From: Acholeplasmatales bacterium
GTDB lineage: Bacteria; Bacillota_I; Bacilli_A; Acholeplasmatales; Anaeroplasmataceae
Direction: 5' to 3'
DNA length: 36,374 nucleotides
Assembly: GCA_024697825.1 (NCBI GenBank)
Contig: JAILEP010000099.1
Coordinates: 1-36,374 of the forward strand
The translations under genes and the position numbers were made by a program. Position 1 is the stretch's first letter. Each line of letters starts with the position of its first letter. Positions 1-9,550 of the stretch are shown here, piece by piece. The notes beneath the pieces were generated by a model. It searched no databases. It saw nothing but the letters and a program-made list of their open reading frames with translations, and was not told the DNA's origin.

Positions 1-603
1 AAAGCTTGGTGTATATTTATTTAATAAATCTAAATTTTTTCTAATTGATAAAGCCGATGTAATTAAATCATCACTTGGCTTTTGATCTAAATAATCACTA
101 TTGATTCTTTTAATTGTATATAGATTGATATTTAAATTGTAATCCTTTATTGCCTTATAATATGAATAACCTAATATATCATTAGATTTTAATTCGATAT
201 TTGTTTTATTTTTATAGGATGTAGAATAATCATCCTTATTATTTATATTATTTTGTTCTAAATAATATTTTTCATAAATTGAGGTATCATTTTCTTCAGA
301 GCCTATCCAGATTTCATTTACTCCTGCAAGGTTTAAAAGAAGTACAGCATTTTTTGCAAAGATATCAGCTCGCTCAATTGCATAAATTAGAGGTAGCTCA
401 ATTACAATATCAGTACCTGCCTTTAATGCTTGAATGGTTTTAGTGAATTTATCAAATAAGGATAAATCACCTCTCATAGTAAATGATGATGACATGACAG
501 TTATTAAAATATCTGCCTTAGATAATCTTTTAACCTCGTTTATATGATGGATATGACCATTATGTAAAGGATTATATTCAGTTATTAAGCCTACTACCTT
601 CAT
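1..603 (-). CDS. tmcAL: tRNA(Met) cytidine acetate ligase TmcAL (YlbM family), 3' part outside window
   Basis: This is not in the ORF track because it runs off the left edge. I translated the minus strand from the ATG at 603-601; the frame stays open for 201 codons to base 1. The protein begins MKVVGLITEYNPLHNGHIHH, the N-terminal nucleotidyltransferase signature of the family (HNGH at residues 14-17), followed by MRGDLSLFDKFTKT and DIVIELPLIYAIERADIF, which match the RGE...DK and ELP..YA blocks of YlbM/TmcAL. The family activates acetate with ATP and acetylates the wobble C34 of elongator tRNA-Met. A full protein is about 400 residues, so roughly half is present. A GGTGAT ribosome site precedes the start and a good promoter lies at 620-648. 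The family assignment is confident; function in this organism is inferred. Confidence 0.9.
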   Translation of the reverse strand, partial: MKVVGLITEYNPLHNGHIHHINEVKRLSKADILITVMSSSFTMRGDLSLFDKFTKTIQALKAGTDIVIELPLIYAIERADIFAKNAVLLLNLAGVNEIWIGSEENDTSIYEKYYLEQNNINNKDDYSTSYKNKTNIELKSNDILGYSYYKAIKDYNLNINLYTIKRINSDYLDQKPSDDLITSALSIRKNLDLLNKYTPSF

Positions 604-619
604 AAATATCACCATAACT

Positions 620-648
620 ATTATACAATTTTTATTTATATTAACCAA
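620..648 (-). promoter_or_regulatory. Promoter of tmcAL
   Basis: On the minus strand TTGGTT (643-648) is followed after 17 bases by TATAAT (620-625). This sits just upstream of the tmcAL start with a GGTGAT ribosome site in between, and it diverges from the promoter of the gene at 745. Confidence 0.6.
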
Positions 649-702
649 ATGTAATATTTTATTTAATTTATTAAATAAGAAATAGTAATTTTATACTTAA
701 AG

Positions 703-711
703 TGTTATAAT
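703..711 (+). promoter_or_regulatory. Extended -10 promoter for the 745-1353 ORF
   Basis: TGTTATAAT fits the extended -10 form TGnTATAAT. No good -35 hexamer is seen 16-18 bases upstream. An AGAGGAG ribosome site follows at 731-737, seven bases before the ATG at 745, so this gene has its own expression signals. Confidence 0.5.
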
Positions 712-744
712 TGTTTTAAATTGAGTTTATAGAGGAGTAAAGAG

Positions 745-1353
745 ATGTACTTGAGATTTAAAGAGGATATCTATAAGGATATTTATACCTTTATTCTAAC
801 TGAATATAAGAATAAGGATAAGATTAAATCTGATACGATTTTAATTTACCCAGGTCTTGGAAATGATATATTATATTTTTCTAAGGCAGCTCATGAATTA
901 AATTTAAAGGCTATTTTAGTTTCATATGATGATATTGATCCTAAAATAACAGAAGAGATATATAAGAATGGGCACGAGCTTGTAAGAACTCCTAAAATAT
1001 TAGGTCTTGAGTCACTTATTGATATGGCAAGTGATATGAAGCTTGAAATTGAGGATGGGTTACTTATTAATCCATTTAAGGAAAAACTTGGTGTAAGCTA
1101 TTTTTATAAAGCATTAAAGGATATCTTAAAGGACTATCTAGATTATGATAATGTCATAATCGGCTTAGGCTATGGATATTTGACAGGAGTTGCCAAATAT
1201 TTAAAGTCTAAGAATGACGATGTTGTTATTACCGGTGTTAAGGAATATGAATATGAATCATCAATAATTGATGAGGATTATTTTGATAATATCACCGATG
1301 ATATAAATTTAATTAATGATGATACGAATGATTCATTAATTATTGTTATATAA
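745..1353 (+). CDS. Truncated cysteine-synthase-like (fold type II PLP family) protein of unknown function
   Basis: The 202-residue product resembles the central part of CysK/CysM. TILIYPGLGNDILYFSKAAHELNLKAILV lines up with the TIVEPTSGNTGIALA...LILT block. EIYKNGHELVRTP matches the LKAYGAELVLTPG block. NVIIGLGYGYLTGVAKYLKSK matches the FVAGVGTGGTLTGVARYLKEK block. About 40 N-terminal and 90 C-terminal residues of the normal 310 are absent, and the substrate loop SGNTG and the glycine-rich GTGGT loop are changed. Lys6 (RFKEDI) might correspond to the PLP lysine of S-V-K-D-R-I, but this is uncertain. The frame is intact, with promoter and AGAGGAG site, and no continuation is visible in the downstream sequence, so it is not an obvious fresh frameshift. 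It may be a repurposed PLP-less domain or a decaying paralogue. The family similarity is by eye only. Confidence 0.6.
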   Translation: MYLRFKEDIYKDIYTFILTEYKNKDKIKSDTILIYPGLGNDILYFSKAAHELNLKAILVSYDDIDPKITEEIYKNGHELVRTPKILGLESLIDMASDMKLEIEDGLLINPFKEKLGVSYFYKALKDILKDYLDYDNVIIGLGYGYLTGVAKYLKSKNDDVVITGVKEYEYESSIIDEDYFDNITDDINLINDDTNDSLIIVI

Positions 1354-1382
1354 ATATTTATATTATTTATAGGCTTTCACCC

Positions 1383-1410
1383 TTGCAAGAAAAAAACTTT
1401 GTGGTATAAT
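1383..1410 (+). promoter_or_regulatory. Promoter of the pyr operon
   Basis: TTGCAA (1383-1388), a 16-base spacer and TATAAT (1405-1410), preceded by TGG to give an extended -10. The start of transcription should be near 1417, giving a leader of about 130 nucleotides before pyrB. Confidence 0.75.
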
Positions 1411-1432
1411 GTACGGGAAAAAGCTTTAAGAT

Positions 1433-1446
1433 AGTCCAGTGAGGCT
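1433..1446 (+). promoter_or_regulatory. PyrR-binding hairpin in the pyr leader
   Basis: AGTCCAGTGAGGCT can form a stem AGUC/GGCU closed by the hexaloop CAGUGA, matching the known PyrR recognition loop (CNGNGA between UC and GG). In Bacillus-type leaders UMP/UTP-bound PyrR holds this anti-antiterminator, letting the downstream terminator form. The segment AGTCCA is also complementary to TGGACT in the terminator's 3' region (1507-1512), suggesting the alternative fold. pyrR itself is not in this window. Confidence 0.75.
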
Positions 1447-1490
1447 AACAAGATTACTGATAATGTATGATAAGATTTTTATGTTATTGC

Positions 1491-1530
1491 TAGTTTTCTA
1501 GTCTTTTGGACTGGGAAACTATTTTCTTTT
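1491..1530 (+). terminator. Attenuator terminator of the pyr leader
   Basis: TAGTTTTCTAGTC (1491-1503) pairs with GACTGGGAAACTA (1509-1521) in an uninterrupted 13-bp stem including two G-U pairs, with a five-base loop, followed by TTTTCTTTT. It lies 15 bases before the pyrB start, where an attenuator is expected. Confidence 0.85.
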
Positions 1531-1545
1531 ATAAGAGAGGTTAAT

Positions 1546-2418
1546 ATGAGAGGATTACTTACATTAAAGGATTTATCAACAGAAAAGATACTTGAGCTTA
1601 TTAAGTACGCAGAGAAGCTAAAGAAGGGATTTAGAATTCAGTATCCTGATAAGAAGATTGCGACACTATTCTTCGAGAATTCAACTCGTACTCAGTATTC
1701 ATTCCAGTGTGCATTGATGAATCTTGGTGTCAAGGTTGTAGACTTTGATACACAGTTATCTAGTATAGCAAAGGGCGAATCACTTTACGATACTGTAAGA
1801 ACCTTTGAAGCACTTGGTGTTGATGGTGTTGTCATCAGACATTCTAAGGATGAGTACTTTAAGGAGCTAGAGGGAATTAAGATTCCAATCTTCAATGGTG
1901 GAGATGGTAAGGCCAACCACCCAACACAGTCTTTACTTGACCTAATGACTATTCATGAGGAATTCGGTAAGTTTGAAGGATTAAAGTGCTGTATTGTAGG
2001 AGATATTTCCCACTCTCGTGTTGCACATACAAATATTGAGATTATGAGACGATTAGGAATGGATGTTTATATTTCAGGTCCTGAGGAGTTCAATGATCAT
2101 TCAGCTCCATATCTAGACTTAGATGAGGCAATTAGAACTATGGATGTAATTATGTTACTTCGTGTTCAGTTTGAGCGTCATCAGGAGAAGATGCAGATTA
2201 CTGTTGAGGAATATCATAAGAGATATGGTATGACAGTAGAAAGAATGGAAGCAATGAAGGATAATGCAATCATTATGCATCCAGCACCAATTAATAGAGG
2301 TGTTGAAATTGCCAGTGAGGTTGCAGAATGTCCAAAGTCAAGAATTTATAAGCAGATGACTAATGGTGTTTATATTAGAATGGCAGTAATTTCAGATAGC
2401 TTGGATGGTAACCTATAA
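1546..2418 (+). CDS. pyrB: Aspartate carbamoyltransferase catalytic chain
   Basis: This enzyme condenses carbamoyl phosphate and aspartate to N-carbamoyl-aspartate, the committed step of pyrimidine synthesis. The 290-residue protein has the carbamoyl-phosphate motif STRT at 46-49 (FENSTRT), a KGES block at 76-79, HPTQ at 125-128 and HPAPINRG near 245. It is slightly shorter than the usual 300-310 residues but looks complete. AGAGAGG lies six bases before the ATG. It is the first gene of the pyr operon, directly downstream of the attenuator, and its stop overlaps the pyrC start by one base. No regulatory pyrI is seen, as is usual in Gram-positives. Confidence 0.97.
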   Translation: MRGLLTLKDLSTEKILELIKYAEKLKKGFRIQYPDKKIATLFFENSTRTQYSFQCALMNLGVKVVDFDTQLSSIAKGESLYDTVRTFEALGVDGVVIRHSKDEYFKELEGIKIPIFNGGDGKANHPTQSLLDLMTIHEEFGKFEGLKCCIVGDISHSRVAHTNIEIMRRLGMDVYISGPEEFNDHSAPYLDLDEAIRTMDVIMLLRVQFERHQEKMQITVEEYHKRYGMTVERMEAMKDNAIIMHPAPINRGVEIASEVAECPKSRIYKQMTNGVYIRMAVISDSLDGNL

Positions 2419-3635
2419 TGATTTTATTAAAGAATGGTCGAGTAATCGAGAATAATCAGCTAGTAAAGAAGGATGTATTAGTTGATGGAGATAAGATAAA
2501 GAAGATTGCAGAAAATATTGAAGCAAATGGTGCTGATGTTATCGACTGCAATAACAATTTAATTATGCCTGGTATTGTCGATGTCCATGTTCATTTTAGA
2601 GAGCCTGGCTTTGAATACAAGGAAACAATTAAGTCTGGTACAATGGCAGCTGCCAAGGGTGGTATTACAACATGTATGCCAATGCCAAATTTAAATCCAG
2701 TTCCAGATAATAGAGAGCATGTATTAAAGGAGCTTGAAATTATTGAGCGTGATGCAATCGTTAATTGCTTCCCATATGGTTCAGTAACAATGGGTGAGCA
2801 GGGTAAGGAAGCATCTAAGCTTGATGAATTCCATGATTTAGTTAAGGCTATTTCTGATGATGGTATGGGTTTCCATAACATCCCTATTTTAGAGGAGCAG
2901 ATGAAGCTTGCTAAAAAGTATGGAACAATCGTTGCCTCACATTCAGAGGATTTCAAGTATTTAAAGACTAAGGAGCCTGAGGGCGAATATATCGCAGTAG
3001 ATAGAGAAATTGAGCTAGCTAAGAAGATTGGCTGTAAGTATCATTTCTGTCATTTATCTACAAGACAGTCAATTGAATTAGTAAGAGCTGCTAAGAAGGC
3101 AGGATATACTAATATCACTTGTGAGATTGCCCCTCACCACCTAGATTTAAATAAGAGCCTAGTAAATTTAAATGCTAACTTTAAGATGAATCCTCCTCTT
3201 AGAGCAGAGGATGATAGACTTGCCTGTGTTGAGGCATTAATCGATGGTGCTTGTGATGTTATCGCAACTGACCATGCCCCTCATACAGAGGCTGAGAAGG
3301 CGCTTGAATTCCTAAAGGCTCCAAATGGAATCTTAGGTCTTGAAACAGCCCTTCCAATTATTTATACAGATTTTGTTAAGACTGGTATGATTTCATATGA
3401 AAGATTATTAGACTTAATGGTATATAATCCAATCAAAATCTTTGGTCTTCCAGAAAGAAGATTTGAAGAGGGTGCGATTGCAGATTTAATTGTAGTTGAT
3501 ATTGATCATGAACATACATATTCATATGGTGAGATTGAATCATTATCAAAGAATAGTCCGTTTATCGGAAGAAAGCTTTATGGCTTTAATACTCTTACAC
3601 TTGTAAGCGGTAATATAGTATATAAAAGAAAGTAG
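2418..3635 (+). CDS. pyrC: Dihydroorotase
   Basis: This zinc amidohydrolase cyclises carbamoyl-aspartate to dihydroorotate. The 405-residue protein shows the metal motif DVHVHFREPG (His57 and His59), a NPxPD-like block (MPNLNPVPD), HSED, FCHLST, IAPHH and ATDHAPHT, in the order expected for the long (class I) Bacillus-type dihydroorotases. It ends with the composite-domain strand typical of amidohydrolases. Its ATG overlaps the pyrB stop (TAATG), suggesting coupled translation. A minus-strand ORF at 2591-2956 is a shadow of this gene. Confidence 0.97.
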   Translation: MILLKNGRVIENNQLVKKDVLVDGDKIKKIAENIEANGADVIDCNNNLIMPGIVDVHVHFREPGFEYKETIKSGTMAAAKGGITTCMPMPNLNPVPDNREHVLKELEIIERDAIVNCFPYGSVTMGEQGKEASKLDEFHDLVKAISDDGMGFHNIPILEEQMKLAKKYGTIVASHSEDFKYLKTKEPEGEYIAVDREIELAKKIGCKYHFCHLSTRQSIELVRAAKKAGYTNITCEIAPHHLDLNKSLVNLNANFKMNPPLRAEDDRLACVEALIDGACDVIATDHAPHTEAEKALEFLKAPNGILGLETALPIIYTDFVKTGMISYERLLDLMVYNPIKIFGLPERRFEEGAIADLIVVDIDHEHTYSYGEIESLSKNSPFIGRKLYGFNTLTLVSGNIVYKRK

Positions 3636-3644
3636 GTATTTTGG

Positions 3645-4730
3645 ATGAAAAGAAAATTAGTACTTCAGGATGGCCACGTATTTGAGGGTGAGGGCTTCGG
3701 TTCATTAGATGAGAAGCTAGCTGAAATCGTGTTCAACACTTCAATGGTTGGTTACCAGGAAATTTTATCTGACCCATCATATTGTGATCAGATGATTGTT
3801 ATGACTTACCCATTAATCGGTAATTATGGCTTAGCTGATGAGGATTATGAATCTAAGTCAATCGCTATGTCAGGATTTATTGTTGGTGAGTATAATGATC
3901 AGCCTTCAAACTTCCGTTACACTAGAACTTTAGCTGAGGTTATGGAAGAAAACCATGTAGTAGGCTTAACTGGTGTAGATACAAGAGAGATTGTAAGAAT
4001 CATTAGAGATTATGGTTCAATGAAGGCATTAGTTACTGATGCAGATACTCCAATTGAGGAATGTATGGCTAAACTTAATGCATTTGAATATGCTAAGGAT
4101 CAGGTTGCAAGAGTAACTAGTAAGAAGGTATGGTATTCTAGAACTCCAAATCCACAATATACAGTAGTTGCAGTAGACTGTGGTTGCAAGTTAAATATTA
4201 TTAGAAAGCTTAACCACCTAGGCTGTAATGTTGTTGTAGTTCCTTATAACACACCAAAGGAACAGATTTTAAAATATAAGCCAAATGGTTTATTTATCTC
4301 TAACGGTCCTGGTGACCCAGAGAATGTTACCCCAGTTATTAATCTAATTAGAGAAATGAAGGGTGTATTACCTATCTTAGGTATTTGCTTAGGACATCAG
4401 ATGATTGGTCTTGCCTATGGTGCTAAGACTCATAAGATGAAGTTCGGTCATAGAGGTGGTAACCACCCTGTTAAGAATTTAAGCAGAGATAAGATTGAAA
4501 TTACAAGCCAGAATCACTCATTCGAAATCAATGTTGACTCACTTGAGGGTACAGGTTTAAAGCTTACTCATATCAACCTAATTGATGGTGGATGTGAAGG
4601 TATGGAAGATGTAGAAAACAAGGTTATCGCAGTTCAGTATCATCCAGAATCTGCAGCAGGTCCAGAGGACTCTGAATACCTATTTGATAAGTTTGTTGAA
4701 AACATGAAGAATTTCGGAGGTGCAAGATAA
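3645..4730 (+). CDS. carA: Carbamoyl-phosphate synthase small (glutaminase) subunit
   Basis: The subunit hydrolyses glutamine and passes ammonia to CarB. It has 361 residues. The N-terminal half carries the CPSase small-chain domain ([22 protein letters not shown]). The C-terminal half is a class I glutamine amidotransferase with ISNGPGDP, the nucleophile Cys248 in LGICLGHQ, and the QYHPE histidine-glutamate pair near residue 335. It starts nine bases after pyrC, and its stop overlaps the carB ATG by one base, consistent with equal expression of the two subunits. Location in the pyr operon suggests the enzyme is controlled by pyrimidines; whether it also serves arginine synthesis cannot be seen here. 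Confidence 0.97.
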   Translation: MKRKLVLQDGHVFEGEGFGSLDEKLAEIVFNTSMVGYQEILSDPSYCDQMIVMTYPLIGNYGLADEDYESKSIAMSGFIVGEYNDQPSNFRYTRTLAEVMEENHVVGLTGVDTREIVRIIRDYGSMKALVTDADTPIEECMAKLNAFEYAKDQVARVTSKKVWYSRTPNPQYTVVAVDCGCKLNIIRKLNHLGCNVVVVPYNTPKEQILKYKPNGLFISNGPGDPENVTPVINLIREMKGVLPILGICLGHQMIGLAYGAKTHKMKFGHRGGNHPVKNLSRDKIEITSQNHSFEINVDSLEGTGLKLTHINLIDGGCEGMEDVENKVIAVQYHPESAAGPEDSEYLFDKFVENMKNFGGAR

Positions 4731-7700
4731 TGCCAAGAAGAGAAGATATAAAGAAGATTATGGTAATTGGTTCTGGTCCAATCGTAATTGGTCAGGCAGC
4801 CGAATTCGACTATGCAGGTACACAGGCATGCTTAGCACTTAAGGAAGAGGGCTATGAGGTAATCCTTGTTAACTCTAACCCAGCTACAATCATGACTGAT
4901 ACTAAGATTGCAGATAAGGTTTATATGGAACCACTTGATCTTGAGCATGTTGCAAAGATCATTAGATATGAAAGACCAGATGGATTATTATGCTCTATCG
5001 GTGGTCAGACAGGTTTAAATTTAGGTATGCAGCTTGCAAAGAAGGGTATCCTAGATGAGTGTCAGGTAGAAATGCTTGGTACTACAGCTGAGGCTATCGC
5101 AAATGCAGAAGACCGTGAATTATTCAAGGAGCTTTGTGAAAAGATTGGTGAGCCAATTCTAGATTCTATCACAGCTACAAACCTTGAAGAGGTTAGACAG
5201 GCTGCAATTAAGGTTGGCTACCCAGTAATTTTAAGACCAGCCTTCACATTAGGTGGTACTGGTGGTGGTTTCGCAGACAATGAAGAGGAATTAATTCCAC
5301 TTGCAAAGAATGCGTTAAAGCTTTCTCCAGTTTCACAGGTATTAGTTGAAAAGTCTATTAAGGGCTTTAAGGAAATTGAATATGAAGTATTAAGAGATGC
5401 AAACGATACAGCAATTACAGTTTGTTGTATGGAAAATGTTGACCCAGTTGGTATTCATACTGGTGACTCAATCGTTGTAGCACCTTCTCAGACTTTAACA
5501 AATAAGGAATATCAGATGCTAAGAAATTCAGCACTTAAGATTATTCGTGCATTAAAGATTGAGGGTGGATGTAACGTACAGTTCTCACTTGACCCATATT
5601 CATTCCAGTATTATGTAATCGAGGTTAACCCAAGAGTTTCTCGTTCATCAGCTTTAGCATCTAAGGCATCTGGTTATCCAATTGCTAGAGTATCTGCTAA
5701 GATTGCTTGTGGTTTAAGACTAGATGAAATTAGAATTGCAAATACATTTGCATCATTTGAGCCAACTCTTGACTACGTTGTAGCTAAGGTTCCAAGATTC
5801 CCATTTGATAAGTTCGCAGATGCTAATAGAAGCCTATCTACTCAGATGAAGGCTACAGGTGAGGTAATGTCAATTGGTAGAAATATCGAGGAGGCATTAT
5901 TAAAGGCTATTAGATCTCTAGAAAATAAGGTTGACCATATTGAGCTTGCAAAGTTCAAGAATATGTCTGTTGAAGACATTATGGCATTTATCGCTCAGCA
6001 TAATGACGAAAGAATTTATGCAATTGGTGAGGCACTTCGTAAGGGTGTTACAGTTGAAGAATTATATGACTTAACTAAGATTGATAGATTCTTCTTAGAT
6101 AAGTTCTTACACATTGTTGAAATGGAAGAGGAAGTTAAGGCTAAGCCATTTGATTTAGAAACATTAAAGTATGCTAAGAAGTATGGCTTTGCAGATAGCT
6201 ATTTAGCTAAGCTATGGAAGTCTACTCCAGTTGAGGTTTATAACTTCAGAAAGAAGAATAATATTTATCCAGTTTATAAGATGATTGATACTTGTGCTTC
6301 AGAGTTCAAGTCATATATTCCATATTTCTATTCTACTTATGAGCATGAAAATGAATCAATCAGAAGTGATAAGAAGAAGATTGTAGTATTAGGCTCTGGT
6401 CCTATCAGAATTGGTCAGGGTGTAGAATTCGACTATACTACAGTTCATGCAATTTGGGGTATTCAGGAGGCTGGATATGAGGCTATTATCATCAATAATA
6501 ACCCAGAAACAGTTTCAACTGATTACACAGTATCAGATAAGCTATATTTCGAACCATTAACATTTGAGGATGTTATGAATATTATCGATTTCGAAAAGCC
6601 AGAGGGTGTAGTTGTTGCACTTGGTGGTCAGACAGCTATCAACCTTGCAGATAAGCTAGACGCTGCAGGTGTTAAGATTTTCGGTTCATCAGCTAAGGCA
6701 ATTGATACAGCTGAGGATAGAGAGCTTTTCGAGGTTGCAATGCAGGAAATCGGTATCCCAATGCCAAAGGGCTTTGGTGTATTCTCAGTTGAAGAGGCTG
6801 TTAAGGCTGCAAATGAGATTGGTTATCCAGTATTAGTTCGTCCATCATTCGTACTTGGTGGTAGAATGATGCACATCGTATATGATGAAAAGGTATTAAG
6901 AGCTAAGGTTGCTGAGGCTGTTGAATTTGATAACGAGCACCCAATCCTAGTTGATAAGTATGTATCAGGTCAGGAGTGCGAGGTAGACGCAATCTGTGAT
7001 GGTACTGATGTATTCATCCCTGGTATTATGGAGCATATTGAGCGTACAGGTGTACACTCAGGTGACTCTATGTCAGTTTACCCTCCTTATTCATTAAGTG
7101 AGGAAGTAAAGAAGACAATCGTTGATTTTACTGTAAGAATCGGCTTAAAGCTAAAGATGGTTGGTTTATTCAATATCCAGTTCATTGTTGATAAGAATAA
7201 CAATGTATCAATTATTGAGGTTAACCCTCGTTCAAGCCGTACTGTACCATTCCTAGCTAAGTCAACTAACATTCCAGTTGCAAATATCGCAACTAAGGTA
7301 ATGCTTGGTGCTAAGCTAAAGGATTTAGGATATGTTGGTCTTGCTCCAAAGCGTAAGAGATGGTATGTTAAGACTCCAACATTCTCATTCACTAAGCTTG
7401 CTGGTCTAGATGCAGTATTATCACCAGAAATGAAGTCTACAGGTGAGGCTATCGGTTATGATTATTCATTAAACCGTGCTTTATATAAGTCATTAAAGGC
7501 CTCTGGTACAAGAGTTGCAAACTACGGTACAATTCTTGCTACAATTGCAGATGCAGATAAGGAAGCAGCACTTCCATTAATTAAGAGATTCTATAATTTA
7601 GGCTTCAATATCGAGGCTACATCAGGAACTGCTAAGTTCTTAAAGGAGCATGATATTAAGACTAGAATTAGAAAGAAGATTTCTCAGGGTAGTGAGGAAA

Positions 7701-7906
7701 TCCTTGAGTCAATCAAGAAGGGTTATGTAACATATGTTCTAAATACATCTACAGAGGGTGTAACACAGAACATCGATGGTAAGATTATCCGTCGTGCTGC
7801 AATTGATAACAATGTTGCAGTATTCACTTGTCTTGATACAGTTAAGGTATTACTTGACGTACTAGAAGAAATAACAATGGGTATTTCTGTAATAGATAAG
7901 GAGTAG
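4730..7906 (+). CDS. carB: Carbamoyl-phosphate synthase large subunit
   Basis: This subunit makes carbamoyl phosphate from bicarbonate, ammonia and two ATP. The 1058 residues are the normal length. Two homologous ATP-grasp halves are visible. The first begins [24 protein letters not shown] and contains [12 protein letters not shown]; the second begins near residue 550 with [23 protein letters not shown] and contains [11 protein letters not shown]. Metal-binding EVNPR blocks occur in both halves. An allosteric MGS-like domain closes the protein (after about residue 930: [23 protein letters not shown]). It overlaps carA by one base and is six bases upstream of pyrK. Confidence 0.98.
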   Translation: MPRREDIKKIMVIGSGPIVIGQAAEFDYAGTQACLALKEEGYEVILVNSNPATIMTDTKIADKVYMEPLDLEHVAKIIRYERPDGLLCSIGGQTGLNLGMQLAKKGILDECQVEMLGTTAEAIANAEDRELFKELCEKIGEPILDSITATNLEEVRQAAIKVGYPVILRPAFTLGGTGGGFADNEEELIPLAKNALKLSPVSQVLVEKSIKGFKEIEYEVLRDANDTAITVCCMENVDPVGIHTGDSIVVAPSQTLTNKEYQMLRNSALKIIRALKIEGGCNVQFSLDPYSFQYYVIEVNPRVSRSSALASKASGYPIARVSAKIACGLRLDEIRIANTFASFEPTLDYVVAKVPRFPFDKFADANRSLSTQMKATGEVMSIGRNIEEALLKAIRSLENKVDHIELAKFKNMSVEDIMAFIAQHNDERIYAIGEALRKGVTVEELYDLTKIDRFFLDKFLHIVEMEEEVKAKPFDLETLKYAKKYGFADSYLAKLWKSTPVEVYNFRKKNNIYPVYKMIDTCASEFKSYIPYFYSTYEHENESIRSDKKKIVVLGSGPIRIGQGVEFDYTTVHAIWGIQEAGYEAIIINNNPETVSTDYTVSDKLYFEPLTFEDVMNIIDFEKPEGVVVALGGQTAINLADKLDAAGVKIFGSSAKAIDTAEDRELFEVAMQEIGIPMPKGFGVFSVEEAVKAANEIGYPVLVRPSFVLGGRMMHIVYDEKVLRAKVAEAVEFDNEHPILVDKYVSGQECEVDAICDGTDVFIPGIMEHIERTGVHSGDSMSVYPPYSLSEEVKKTIVDFTVRIGLKLKMVGLFNIQFIVDKNNNVSIIEVNPRSSRTVPFLAKSTNIPVANIATKVMLGAKLKDLGYVGLAPKRKRWYVKTPTFSFTKLAGLDAVLSPEMKSTGEAIGYDYSLNRALYKSLKASGTRVANYGTILATIADADKEAALPLIKRFYNLGFNIEATSGTAKFLKEHDIKTRIRKKISQGSEEILESIKKGYVTYVLNTSTEGVTQNIDGKIIRRAAIDNNVAVFTCLDTVKVLLDVLEEITMGISVIDKE

Positions 7907-7912
7907 GAATTA

Positions 7913-8641
7913 ATGAAAGACGTAAAGTTAACAATTACACTAAATGAAAAAGTATCTAAGGATATCTTCCTTATGAAGCTTGAAGGGGATGTTAGTGAGG
8001 TTAAGAATTGTGGTGAATTCATTAACATAACTTTACCTCCTCATTATTTAAGAAGACCAATTTCAGTTTCGAATTTTGGTCCAGGTTATATTGAAATTCT
8101 TTATAAGGTTTTAGGTCAAGGAACAAAGGAAATGTCTTTAATGACTGCTGGTCAGTCATTAAAGTGCCTTGTTGGCTTAGGTAATGGCTTTAATTTAAGA
8201 ACTGATATTAAGCCTACATTAATTGCAGGTGGTATTGGTGTAGCCCCATTCTTTGCAGTACTTAAGTACTATAATGAAAAGGGTATTAAGCCACAGATGA
8301 TTTATGGTGCAAGATCTAAGGACGATTTAGTATTATTAGATAAGCTTGCTGAAATGTCTGATTTACATTTATGTACTGATGATGGCTCTTGTGGAGTTAA
8401 GGGTACAGTATTAGATCTTATTAAAGAAGAAAATTTAAGTGTTGATTATTATTATGCATGTGGACCATATAGAATGCTTGAAAACCTAGCTAAGAGCTAT
8501 CCTAATGGTGAGGTATCACTAGAGGCTAGAATGGGTTGTGGCTTTGGTGCATGTATGGGCTGCTCAATTAAGACAACTAAGGGACCTAAGAGAGTATGTA
8601 AGGAAGGTCCAGTATTTGCTGCAAGTGAGGTGGAATTCTAA
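7913..8641 (+). CDS. pyrK: Dihydroorotate dehydrogenase electron-transfer subunit
   Basis: PyrK carries FAD and a [2Fe-2S] cluster and passes electrons from PyrD to NAD+. The 242-residue protein has an FAD-binding N-terminal domain (RRPISVSN), a NAD-binding GGIGVAPFFAVL block near residue 105, and the cluster cysteines Cys209, Cys214, Cys217 and Cys229 (GCGFGACMGCSI...VC). All four are present. The stop overlaps the pyrD ATG by one base, as expected for a heterotetramer. Together they form a class 1B dehydrogenase that uses NAD+ rather than quinone, compatible with anaerobic growth. Confidence 0.96.
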   Translation: MKDVKLTITLNEKVSKDIFLMKLEGDVSEVKNCGEFINITLPPHYLRRPISVSNFGPGYIEILYKVLGQGTKEMSLMTAGQSLKCLVGLGNGFNLRTDIKPTLIAGGIGVAPFFAVLKYYNEKGIKPQMIYGARSKDDLVLLDKLAEMSDLHLCTDDGSCGVKGTVLDLIKEENLSVDYYYACGPYRMLENLAKSYPNGEVSLEARMGCGFGACMGCSIKTTKGPKRVCKEGPVFAASEVEF

Positions 8642-9549
8642 TGGATACTAAAATCAAATTTTTAGGAAAAGAATTTAAAAATCCAATTATTCCAGCATCT
8701 GGCACATTCGGATTTGGTTATGAATTCGCAGATTTATATGATATTAACATTTTAGGTAGTATTTCTATTAAGGGTACAACTTTAGAGCCAAGATATGGTA
8801 ATCCCCTTCCAAGAATTGCTGAATGTCCTTCAGGATTAATTAATTCCATCGGTCTTCAGAATCCTGGTGTTGATAAGGTTGTAAGCGAGGAATTACCTAA
8901 GCTTGATAAGGTTTATAAGGATCAGATTATCGCAAATGTTGGTGGTCATTCCTTATATGAATATGTTGAAACTGTTAAGAGAGTAATTAAGAGTGACAAG
9001 GTATTCGCAGTAGAATTAAATATTTCTTGCCCTAATGTTCAGGGTGGAGGTATGGCTTTTGGTGTTGACCCTGATACTGCACATGATTTAGTAAAGGCAG
9101 TAAAAGAGGTTTGTACAAAGCCATTAATCGTTAAGCTTTCACCTAATGTAACTGATATTGTAAAGATGGCTAAGGCTGTTGAGGCTGCTGGTGCAGATGC
9201 AATCAGCTTAATCAATACTTTAGTTGGTATGAGAATCAATCTAAAGACTGGTCAGCCAATTATTGCAGTAAAGAAGGGTGGATACTCAGGACCTGGTATT
9301 TTACCAGTTGCCATTAGAATGGTTTATGAGGTATCACACGCTGTAAATGTACCAGTAATTGGTATGGGTGGTATTTCAAATGCATATGAGGTTATCGAAA
9401 TGATGATGGCAGGTGCATCACTTGTCATGGTTGGTGCAGAAAACCTAGTTAACCCATACGCATGTCGTGATATTATTGAAGATTTACCTAGAGTAATGAA
9501 AGAGCTTCAGATTGAAAATTTAAGTGATATTATCGGAAAGGCAAAGTAA
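8641..9549 (+). CDS. pyrD: Dihydroorotate dehydrogenase catalytic subunit, class 1B
   Basis: This FMN enzyme oxidises dihydroorotate to orotate. It has 302 residues, the normal size. Features include PASGTFGFG near the N terminus, SIGLQNPG, the catalytic Cys130 in ELNISCPNV, VKLSPNVTDI, and the FMN-phosphate block GMGGISNAYE...GASLVMVG. The cysteine base marks it as class 1, and adjacent pyrK makes it type B. It overlaps pyrK by one base and ends one base before pyrF. Confidence 0.97.
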   Translation: MDTKIKFLGKEFKNPIIPASGTFGFGYEFADLYDINILGSISIKGTTLEPRYGNPLPRIAECPSGLINSIGLQNPGVDKVVSEELPKLDKVYKDQIIANVGGHSLYEYVETVKRVIKSDKVFAVELNISCPNVQGGGMAFGVDPDTAHDLVKAVKEVCTKPLIVKLSPNVTDIVKMAKAVEAAGADAISLINTLVGMRINLKTGQPIIAVKKGGYSGPGILPVAIRMVYEVSHAVNVPVIGMGGISNAYEVIEMMMAGASLVMVGAENLVNPYACRDIIEDLPRVMKELQIENLSDIIGKAK

Positions 9550-9550
9550 A

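Noticed and set aside
2591-2956. Minus-strand 121-residue ORF inside pyrC
   Set aside because: It lies wholly within a conserved gene in another frame and has no recognisable protein features; similar shadows in carB, ilvN, cimA, leuC, ilvD and ilvB were dropped for the same reason.
9524-9550. GTG start for pyrF
   Set aside because: It adds nine residues overlapping pyrD; the ATG at 9551 has a ribosome site and the canonical N terminus.
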